A stretch of DNA of 64,000 nt from Elusimicrobiota bacterium. Its GTDB lineage: Bacteria > Elusimicrobiota > Elusimicrobia > UBA1565 > UBA9628. This document shows, piece by piece, positions 57,964-64,000 of this stretch. Where the stretch lies: positions 1 through 64,000 of the forward strand of contig JAPLKL010000028.1 in the NCBI GenBank assembly GCA_026388095.1, given 5' to 3'. Under the pieces are notes generated by a model. It did no database searches. It saw only the letters and a program-made list of their open reading frames with translations, and was not told the origin of the DNA. Both the position numbers and the translations under genes were made by a program. The number at the start of each line of letters is the position of its first letter. Position 1 is the first letter of the stretch.

Positions 57964-58713
57964 ATGCGGTACGGCGTCTTCTCGGACGTGCATGGGAACC
58001 TGGAAGCCTTGAACGTGGTTTTGGACTTCTTCCACGCCTCGAGGGTCGAAGGCTACATCTGCTGCGGAGACGTCGTGGGGTACGGCCCGGACCCGGAGGA
58101 GTGCCTGGGTCTCATCCGTGCGCTGAAGAACCTGCACATCGTCTGCGGCAACCACGACTTGGCCGTCATCGGCCGCATCGACATGGAATGGTTCAACCCC
58201 TACGCGCGCGCGGCCACCCTCTGGACGCGGGCCGCCTTGTCGGCGCAGTCGCACCGGTACCTGGAGACTCTGACGGCGCGCTTGGACCATAAGGACTTCA
58301 CCGTCGTGCACGGCTCGCCGCAGCGGCCCGCCGACGAGTACCTGCTCAGCGTGGCCCAGTTCAAGAACAATATGTCCCGGGTCAAGGCCTGGCCGCTGTT
58401 CTGCGGGCACAGCCATATGCCGGTCAGCTTCCACTGCTCGGCCGAGGGCAAGGTCGAGGCGCTCTTCATCGAAGACCACCAGGCCGTCACCGGCGAGGTG
58501 GCGCCCTACGGGATCGTGCCCGTGGCCTATAACCCGGGCGCCGTGGGCCAGCCGCGCGACCACGACAAACGCGCCGCCTGCGCGATCTGGGACAGCGAGG
58601 CGCGGACCTTCCAGGTGTACCGCTTCGCCTACGATGTGGCCGCGACCCAGGCCAAGATCCGCGGCCACGGCCTGCCTGAGTACCTTGCGCTGCGCCTGGC
58701 CTACGGACAATGA
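57964..58713 (+). CDS. Calcineurin-like metallophosphoesterase (YfcE/MPP family)
   Basis: 249 residues. All metal-ligand blocks are present: SDVHGN (D8, H10), GDVVGYGPDP (D36), GNHD (N63, H64), VVHGS (H116) and GHSH (H149, H151). PGAVGQPRD is also typical of the phosphodiesterase subgroup that resembles YfcE and predicted diadenosine or cyclic-nucleotide phosphodiesterases. Substrate unknown. The stop overlaps an ATG at 58710, but the next gene probably starts at 58725. Confidence 0.9.
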   Translation: MRYGVFSDVHGNLEALNVVLDFFHASRVEGYICCGDVVGYGPDPEECLGLIRALKNLHIVCGNHDLAVIGRIDMEWFNPYARAATLWTRAALSAQSHRYLETLTARLDHKDFTVVHGSPQRPADEYLLSVAQFKNNMSRVKAWPLFCGHSHMPVSFHCSAEGKVEALFIEDHQAVTGEVAPYGIVPVAYNPGAVGQPRDHDKRAACAIWDSEARTFQVYRFAYDVAATQAKIRGHGLPEYLALRLAYGQ

Positions 58714-58724
58714 GGGAGGGAGAT

Positions 58725-59660
58725 ATGCCTGCAGACAGAGTCCGGACCCGGTCCATCCTGGCCGGGATGATCGCGGCGGCCGCGGCTCTGGCTTGGCCCG
58801 CGGGCGCGTCCGCGGTGAACCAGACCGGAGTGGAGTTCGCCACAGGCTATCGCATCGACAGCTTCGCCTTCGACATCGCGGGCGTCTCCGGGCCCAACGT
58901 GATCTCGGAACTCACCTGGAAGAGCCTCCAAATCTACCAGATCGAGGCCCGGGCCCATGCCGAGAACGACTACGGGATCTACGCCAAGGCGATGGCCGAT
59001 TACGGCTGGATCCTGCACGGCAAGAACCAGGACTCGGACTACGACGGGGACAACCGGACTTTGGAATGGTCCAGGTCCAACAACACTTCCAACGGAGCCT
59101 ATGTCTGGGACAGCTCGTTCGGGCTGGGCTATGACTTCCACCCCAGCCAAGCCTGGTCGCTCATCCCGCTCATGGGCGCCTCCATCAGCACCCAGAAACT
59201 CGTCAACAAGAACGGCTATCAGACCATCGCCGGCTGCTCGATCATCTCCGGGGCCTGCACCCCTGCGGTCGGTGCCTTCCCCGGTCTGAACAGCTCCTAC
59301 ACCGCCGAGTGGTGGGGTCCCTGGAACGGGCTGGACGTGCAGTATGCCGCCGGACCCATGCTCTTCGCCGCTGGGGCGGAGTATCACTGGGGCACGGCCT
59401 ACACCGCCTCGGGCGATTGGAACCTCATGTCTGAGCATTTCTCGGATCACTCTCATGGCAGCGGGGTCGTGGCGGGCGGGAGCGTGGGCTACGCTTTGGA
59501 CCAGCGCTGGACCCTCCGTGCGGAGGGGAAGTGGCAGGATTTTACGGCCAACAAGGGCACGGCCACCACATCCGTAGGCGGCGCCAGCGGCAGCCAGCCG
59601 TTCAACCACGCGCATTGGACCTCGGCGTCGGGTTCATTGGGCGTCGAATACCGCTTCTAA
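58725..59660 (+). CDS. Outer-membrane beta-barrel, omptin-like
   Basis: 311 residues from ATG 58725, chosen for GGGAGG upstream. Signal peptide (about 1-30) and alternating beta strands ending in LGVEYRF, the C-terminal Phe of outer-membrane barrels. VISELTWKSLQIYQIEAR and YGWILHGKNQDSDYDGDN resemble strands and acidic loops of omptin and Protochlamydia-type barrels, and HFSDHSHGSG is His-rich. Omptin catalytic residues (two Asp, Asp-His) cannot be assigned with confidence, so it may be a structural porin-like barrel. Confidence 0.7.
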   Translation: MPADRVRTRSILAGMIAAAAALAWPAGASAVNQTGVEFATGYRIDSFAFDIAGVSGPNVISELTWKSLQIYQIEARAHAENDYGIYAKAMADYGWILHGKNQDSDYDGDNRTLEWSRSNNTSNGAYVWDSSFGLGYDFHPSQAWSLIPLMGASISTQKLVNKNGYQTIAGCSIISGACTPAVGAFPGLNSSYTAEWWGPWNGLDVQYAAGPMLFAAGAEYHWGTAYTASGDWNLMSEHFSDHSHGSGVVAGGSVGYALDQRWTLRAEGKWQDFTANKGTATTSVGGASGSQPFNHAHWTSASGSLGVEYRF

Positions 59661-59666
59661 GAGAGC

Positions 59667-60335
59667 ATGACGCAGAGCGGAGATTGGAAAGACGCGGGCT
59701 TCGTCGCGCATTACAACGCGCTCTACGGTCTTTCCGAGGCTGAGGCCAGGCCCTATCTCGACCGCCTGGCTCTGAACCGGGCGGATTCCTTGGTGGATTT
59801 CGGCTGCGGGGACGGCTCGTTCCTGGCCTGGGCCGCGCCTTTGGCCGGGCGGGCTCTGGGCGTGGACGGCTCGGCGCGGCAGGCCGGCTTGGCCCGCGAG
59901 AAGCTCCGGCGCCTGCCCCACGTGGAGGTCGTCGAGTCCGGCTTCCTCGACTGCGGCCTGGCCGGCCGGACTTTCAGCAAGGGCTTCTCGCGCAAGGCTC
60001 TCCACCATCTGACCGACCCCCAGAAGCTGGAGTTCCTGCGCCGCGTCGGCCCGTTCTTCTCCCCTGGAGCGCTGTTCCTTTTGGAAGACGGCATATTCCC
60101 GTTCGAGCGCGCGCAACTGGAAGCCCATATGCCGCAGGTCATGGAAGAGGGCGCCGCCTATTTTGCCGACGCCTGGCCGGCCAAGCGGGACGACTTCCTG
60201 CATATGATGCGCGAGGAATTTCCGACCGGGGCCGGCTTCTGGTCCGCCGCTTTCGAGGCGGCCGGGTTCCGGGTGGCCGAGCGCTGGCAGAAGAACTGTT
60301 TCTTGGGCGGCCTATTGGCCCGCAAGGAGGCCTGA
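59667..60335 (+). CDS. Class I SAM-dependent methyltransferase
   Basis: 222 residues. LVDFGCGDGSFLAWAAPLA is motif I, GVDGSARQAGLARE motif II, and SRKALHHLTD the substrate-side motif. GALFLLEDGIF follows. The substrate is unknown. It begins 6 bases after the barrel gene and is one base from the radical SAM gene, so it likely belongs to the same cassette. Confidence 0.85.
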   Translation: MTQSGDWKDAGFVAHYNALYGLSEAEARPYLDRLALNRADSLVDFGCGDGSFLAWAAPLAGRALGVDGSARQAGLAREKLRRLPHVEVVESGFLDCGLAGRTFSKGFSRKALHHLTDPQKLEFLRRVGPFFSPGALFLLEDGIFPFERAQLEAHMPQVMEEGAAYFADAWPAKRDDFLHMMREEFPTGAGFWSAAFEAAGFRVAERWQKNCFLGGLLARKEA

Positions 60336-60336
60336 T

Positions 60337-61284
60337 ATGGCCGCCGAACCGCTGCGCCTCGTCGAGAAAGGCTCGCTGGGAACCTGCTGGTACGGCAAGT
60401 ACCATTATGTGGAGCCGTGGGCCGGCTGCAGCCACGGCTGCGCATACTGCTACGCGCGCTTGCGCACCCCGGTGACCGGCAAGCTCCGGGAGCTTGGCAC
60501 GGTCTTTGAGGACCCCAGGCCTTTGTGGCCCGCCGATGAACTGCCCCGCCGCATCGCGGCGGAGGTCCTCAGCCAGGACGTGCGCGTCGTCAAGCTCTGC
60601 CGCTACACCGACATCATGAATCCGGCCTTCGTCCGCAGCGGCCTGACCTGGGAGATTCTCGACGCCTTGGCCAGGTCTCCCGTCGAGCGCATCATCGTGA
60701 CCACCAAGGGGCTGCCGGACGAACGGCTGCTGGCCTTGATGCGCGAGCACAAGGCCAAGTTCTCCTACAACGCCGCGGCTCGGCCGGCCGCCGACTCCGC
60801 CCTGGAGCCGCACCTGCCGCCGCTGGCCGACCGGCTGGCCGCGGCCGCCGCCCTGCGCAGCGCCGGGGTCCAGACCACCATCCACCTCGACCCCCTGGTG
60901 GCCGGCATCGATGACGAGGCCGCCAAGCTGCGGCCTTTCCTCGACGACCTGCGCCGCCGGGGCCTGCTGCGCGTGATGTTCTCCTATCTTCTGCTCTCCG
61001 ACCCCATCCTGGCCAGGCTGCGGGACCAATTGCCGCCCCGGCTGCTCGACCGCATCGTCGCGGCCTACGACCTCACGCGCCTGGACCGGTACCTCCCCCG
61101 GGACGAGGAGACCGCCTACTATTCGACCCGCCCGGAGCTCAAACACGCCTCGGTCGATAAAGTGGCCGGTGCCCTGCGCGAGCTGGGCTTCGAGTTCGTG
61201 CTCTGCTCGCTCAAGAGCACTCCGGGCCCGGAGCGCGGCGAGTACCGGGACGCCAAGCCCTGCGACGGCACTTTTTATGCCTAG
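60337..61284 (+). CDS. Radical SAM enzyme, SPL-like
   Basis: 315 residues. The Fe-S binding motif is GCSHGCAYCYAR (C31-x3-C35-x2-C38), followed by VTTKGL and IHLDPLVAGIDDEA. The layout (short N-terminus, LCRYTDIMNPAF, then TTKG) resembles spore photoproduct lyase-like radical SAM proteins rather than SPASM peptide-modifying enzymes. It overlaps the ATP-grasp gene by 8 bases, implying a shared pathway. The substrate is unknown. Confidence 0.85.
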   Translation: MAAEPLRLVEKGSLGTCWYGKYHYVEPWAGCSHGCAYCYARLRTPVTGKLRELGTVFEDPRPLWPADELPRRIAAEVLSQDVRVVKLCRYTDIMNPAFVRSGLTWEILDALARSPVERIIVTTKGLPDERLLALMREHKAKFSYNAAARPAADSALEPHLPPLADRLAAAAALRSAGVQTTIHLDPLVAGIDDEAAKLRPFLDDLRRRGLLRVMFSYLLLSDPILARLRDQLPPRLLDRIVAAYDLTRLDRYLPRDEETAYYSTRPELKHASVDKVAGALRELGFEFVLCSLKSTPGPERGEYRDAKPCDGTFYA

Positions 61285-62545
61285 AGTCTGGCTCATCAAC
61301 GTGGAGGAGGTCGCCTCCGCGGATGACGCCCAGTACGATGCCCACTTCGCCCCTGAGGCGGCGGACTACGGCGCCCGCTTCCTGTTCTCCTTGGGTGACG
61401 AGGACCTGCTGGTCTCGCCCGTCCCCATCCCGGACGAGTTCGTCCTGTACGTGGGCAGGGTCAGGGACTGGCGCGTCGGCCGCCAGCCGGTCCTGCCCCT
61501 GCGCAAGCGCTCGCGGCCCTATGCGCTGGCCGATTCCATCATGGAGGACGAACGTCTGCTGGGCACCCTGGCGGAGCTGGGCGCGCGGGGGGGCTGGACT
61601 CTGGAGGCCTATCTCGACTCGCGCCGGGTCGTCGAGCTCTCGCAGGAGACCGGCATCCCCACGGACAAGACCCACCCGGATTTCGTCCTCAACGGCACCA
61701 TCCTGAAGCTCAACGACAAGGGCTATTTCCGCTCTTTGATCGGGAAACTGGGCATACCCACGGTCCCGGGCTACCTGGCCGCGGACCGCGACGGCATACT
61801 GGCGGCCATGGACAAGGTGGCCCGGGAGAACGGCGACCGCATCTATCTTAAGAAGACTCTCTATGGAGGCGGCCTGGGCAACCTCACGGGCAGCCGCGCG
61901 GAGCTCAGGCCTCAGCTCGGCTCCTGGTACAACAAGGGCGAGGTCGTCGTCGAGCATGCCTTGGATTTCGCCAGCGTGGCCGGGACCTTGATGACTCTGG
62001 GCCACGACAGCGTCCGGTTCTGGGGCGTGGACGAGCAGCGCTTCGACGGCCGCCACTGGGGCGGGTTCGATTTCCCGCATCCGGACCGGGAAGCCTCGGC
62101 CGAGCTCTGCGAGCTGAGCCTGCGCATCGCCAACACGGTGCACCGGCAGAGGGCCCGCGGCGACCTCAACCTGGACTGGGGCCTGCTGCGGGAGGGGAGC
62201 AAGCTCCGGCCCCTGCTCCTGGAGTGCAACTTCCGGCACAACGGGTTCGGCCAGCTCCTGCGCTTCGCCGAGGACTACTTCGGCGCCCAGGCGCCGCGCA
62301 CTTTGGTCCGCTACTTCACGCACCTGCGCCTGCGCGGCCGGGCCTGGGACACGGGCGCGGTCCTGCGGGTCCTGGCCGGGGTCTCCTGCGCGGGCGAGCC
62401 GCTCCTCATCCGAGCCCCGGGGCGCCGGCGCGGAGTGCTGGTCATGACGCCGCCCAAGGACGGCGCCTGCGCCCTGGCCGCCTTCGGCGACACGAGGGAG
62501 TACCTGGACCGGGCCGTGGAGAGCCTGCGGGAGGCGCTGGTTTGA
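61277..62545 (+). CDS. ATP-grasp-like ligase
   Basis: 422 residues from ATG 61277. The N-terminal part is a pre-ATP-grasp domain. THPDFVLNGTILKLNDKGYF leads to the ATP-binding part: YLKKTLYGGGLGNLTGSR (Lys and glycine loop), VVVEHALDF, GDLNLDWGLL, and LLLECNFRHNGFG with metal-binding Glu and Asn. ATP-grasp enzymes join a carboxylate, often of an amino acid or peptide, to an amine or thiol. Lies between the radical SAM and MFS genes with overlaps on both sides. Confidence 0.78.
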   Translation: MPRVWLINVEEVASADDAQYDAHFAPEAADYGARFLFSLGDEDLLVSPVPIPDEFVLYVGRVRDWRVGRQPVLPLRKRSRPYALADSIMEDERLLGTLAELGARGGWTLEAYLDSRRVVELSQETGIPTDKTHPDFVLNGTILKLNDKGYFRSLIGKLGIPTVPGYLAADRDGILAAMDKVARENGDRIYLKKTLYGGGLGNLTGSRAELRPQLGSWYNKGEVVVEHALDFASVAGTLMTLGHDSVRFWGVDEQRFDGRHWGGFDFPHPDREASAELCELSLRIANTVHRQRARGDLNLDWGLLREGSKLRPLLLECNFRHNGFGQLLRFAEDYFGAQAPRTLVRYFTHLRLRGRAWDTGAVLRVLAGVSCAGEPLLIRAPGRRRGVLVMTPPKDGACALAAFGDTREYLDRAVESLREALV

Positions 62546-63735
62546 GGGACCGGCTCACGGTCGCGTTCTCCTTCGCCCTGATCTTCTCCTTCTCATCCAT
62601 CGACAGCGCCATCTCGCCGTTGGTGGGGCCGATCCACTCCTATTTCCGCGTGCCCCTGGACCAGGCCCTGTGGCTGATCTCGTCGGCCACCGCCGGGATC
62701 GTGCTGGGCGTTCTGGCCGGCCCGGCGCTGACCTCCAGTCTGCGGGTGGCTCGCGTGCTGGCCGCGGGGACGGCGGGCCTGGTCGCCGCGCACGCCCTGT
62801 TCCTGCTCACGGGAAGCTTCTCCGCCGCCCTGGTGCTGCGCTTCCTCTTCGGCCTCTCCTGCGGGATGGTGGCTTCGGTGCTGTGGTGGCTGACCTTCCA
62901 CGGCGTGGACAAGGCGTACTACCCGGCCATGATCGTGGTGCTGATGTCGGCGCGGCCTCTGGCCACGGCTATCGGCGTGCCCGCCGTGGGCCTGGCCGCG
63001 TCCCGGCTGGACTGGCGCGCGCCGCTGTGGGCGCTGGGCGGGCTCATCGCGCTCAGCGGGGCTGGCCTGTGCCGGGTCATGCACGAGCCTCCGGGCGCCA
63101 AGAGGCCCCTGCGCCTGGGCCGCCTGGTCGGCGAATACGCCGAAGCCCTCCGCGTCCCTTTCGCCGGAGCTTACTACGCGGGGCTGACCATCAATCGCAT
63201 GTGCTACTTCGGGTTCTACGCGCTCTCCGGCATCTGGTTCATCCGGCACTATGGGCTGGGGTTGGAGGCCATCAGCCTGGCGCTGCTGGTCATCGGGCTG
63301 GCCGAGGCCATGGTGAACTTCCTCGTGCCCCGGATGATAAAGGCCTGGGGCCACGACCGGCTCTTCACCGGGAGCCTGGTCCTCTCCGGACTGCTGCTGC
63401 CCCTGTTCCTGAGCGGCCGCCTGCCCTTGGCCTGGGCCGTGGCCGCGGTGACGCTGTTCATGCTGCTCGACCGGGTCTACAGCATGGCCGCGGTCATCAC
63501 CATCCCGCGCATGTTCCCGGTGACCGGCAACAAGACCACCTTCGGGAGCCTCAACACGCTGACGGCGTGGCTGGGGCTGACGCTGATCTCCGGATTCGAA
63601 GGCCGGTTCACCGAGTCTTTGGGCATCGCCGCGGTGCAGTGGGTCCTGGGGGCCTGCTTCGTCGCGGGCTCGGCCCTGCTCTACTGGGTGCAGAAGCAGA
63701 CCGTGCGGGGCCGGCCGGCCGCAAAATCGGTATAA
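62542..63735 (+). CDS. Major facilitator superfamily transporter
   Basis: 397 residues from TTG at 62542, which overlaps the ATP-grasp stop (TTGA) and has GGGAGG upstream. Twelve helices, with the helix-4 region RFLFGLSCGMVASV and the signature-poor loops of drug/metabolite exporters. The first helix is FSFALIFSFSSIDSAISPL. Given its neighbours it may export the product of the methyltransferase / radical SAM / ATP-grasp enzymes. Confidence 0.85.
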   Translation: MRDRLTVAFSFALIFSFSSIDSAISPLVGPIHSYFRVPLDQALWLISSATAGIVLGVLAGPALTSSLRVARVLAAGTAGLVAAHALFLLTGSFSAALVLRFLFGLSCGMVASVLWWLTFHGVDKAYYPAMIVVLMSARPLATAIGVPAVGLAASRLDWRAPLWALGGLIALSGAGLCRVMHEPPGAKRPLRLGRLVGEYAEALRVPFAGAYYAGLTINRMCYFGFYALSGIWFIRHYGLGLEAISLALLVIGLAEAMVNFLVPRMIKAWGHDRLFTGSLVLSGLLLPLFLSGRLPLAWAVAAVTLFMLLDRVYSMAAVITIPRMFPVTGNKTTFGSLNTLTAWLGLTLISGFEGRFTESLGIAAVQWVLGACFVAGSALLYWVQKQTVRGRPAAKSV

Positions 63736-63736
63736 T
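63731..63736 (+). promoter_or_regulatory. -10 box (TATAAT) of the S1-like gene
   Basis: A perfect TATAAT overlaps the end of the MFS gene, 31 bases before the ATG at 63768. CGGAG at about 63754 serves as ribosome site. No -35 was recognised. Confidence 0.45.
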
Positions 63737-63767
63737 AGGTCCTCCCGGCCCAACGGAGACCTGTCCA

Positions 63768-64000
63768 ATGAACGAGAACCAGCCGACCGGCGCACCCGAA
63801 GACCAAGAAGACTTCGAGACCCTTTTAGAGCAGAGCGTCCAGGATTCCGGCAGGCTGGAGCCCGGCCAGATGGTCCAGGCGGCGATCGTCAAGATCGCGT
63901 CCGACTGGATCTTCATCGACGTGGGCCGCAAAGGCGAGGGGTATCTGGACCGCAAGGAGATGCTCGACGAGGCCGGCAACCTCACCGTCAAGGAAGGCGA
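63768..64000 (+). CDS. rpsA: Ribosomal protein S1-like protein, N-terminal part (runs off the right edge)
   Basis: The frame from ATG 63768 stays open for 77 residues to the window edge. An acidic start (EDQEDFETLLEQSVQD) leads into an S1 RNA-binding repeat: LEPGQMVQAAIVKIASDWIFIDVGRKGEGYLDRKEM. This is the layout of bacterial ribosomal protein S1, which has 4-6 such repeats. A single-S1-domain protein is possible but less likely given FETLLEQS. Confidence 0.8.
   Translation, partial: MNENQPTGAPEDQEDFETLLEQSVQDSGRLEPGQMVQAAIVKIASDWIFIDVGRKGEGYLDRKEMLDEAGNLTVKEG

Overview
The window is a gene-dense, GC-rich (roughly two-thirds G+C by eye) bacterial chromosome segment with a Gram-negative cell plan: TolC-type and beta-barrel outer-membrane proteins, MltA, exported enzymes and pilin-like proteins. 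No rRNA, tRNA, CRISPR array, insertion sequence or phage gene was seen. A secreted protein carrying an MTTYYPAPxGxYxxL-type motif beside minor pilins, an alternative complex III plus caa3 oxidase, and several signal-peptide proteins with Ala/Pro/Val-rich leaders suggest a free-living aerobic member of the Elusimicrobiota or a neighbouring phylum. This placement is inference and was not checked by search.

Layout. 1-2.1 kb: 5' end of a transketolase-like gene, an Ig-like protein and a sensor histidine kinase, all on minus. 2.1-7.2 kb: TolC protein, RND pump (frameshifted, no adaptor gene), rhodanese and DUF2892 protein. 7.3-8.9 kb (minus): ECF sigma factor, anti-sigma factor and a periplasmic helical protein. 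9-13.8 kb: aminotransferase, polytopic membrane protein, alpha/beta hydrolase, TrmL and an exported protein. 13.9-17.4 kb: a very large Lon-like serine protease with a Sec signal peptide. 17.4-31.5 kb: one long respiratory operon, with alternative complex III (ActA, a 53-residue ORF, ActB, ActC, an ActD-ActE fusion, ActF), a monoheme cytochrome, an unknown lipoprotein-like gene, Sco, the caa3 oxidase (CtaD, CtaE, CtaF, CtaC with heme c) and CtaB. Electrons would pass from quinol through complex III and cytochrome c to the A2-type oxidase. 31.5-40.5 kb: S1/P1-like nuclease, diguanylate cyclase, two related TPR proteins (the second a transmembrane Ser/Thr kinase), GlgC and HtpX. 40.6-48.6 kb: coiled-coil membrane protein, a candidate small RNA, CDP-alcohol phosphotransferase, WD40 protein, exported SOD with CheX-like and CheY-like proteins, TPR protein, MtgA and an NRAMP transporter. 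48.7-54.1 kb: exported phospholipase D-like protein (frameshifted), MltA, a GYF-like protein, three minor pilins and the YYPAP protein. 54.2-57.8 kb: SMC. 58-64 kb: phosphoesterase, outer-membrane barrel, a methyltransferase / radical SAM / ATP-grasp / MFS cassette, and the start of a ribosomal S1-like gene.

Expression signals. Genes are packed with 4-base start/stop overlaps, and starts at GTG and TTG are common. Many promoters look like extended -10 sites (TGn plus TATAAT, TAGAAT, TATGAT or similar), and several sit only 5-13 bases from the start codon, suggesting leaderless or very short-leader mRNAs. A double-hairpin element occurs twice, 50 kb apart in opposite orientation. A strong orphan promoter followed about 90 bp later by a terminator marks the candidate small RNA. 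No stretch over about 300 bases lacks a gene.
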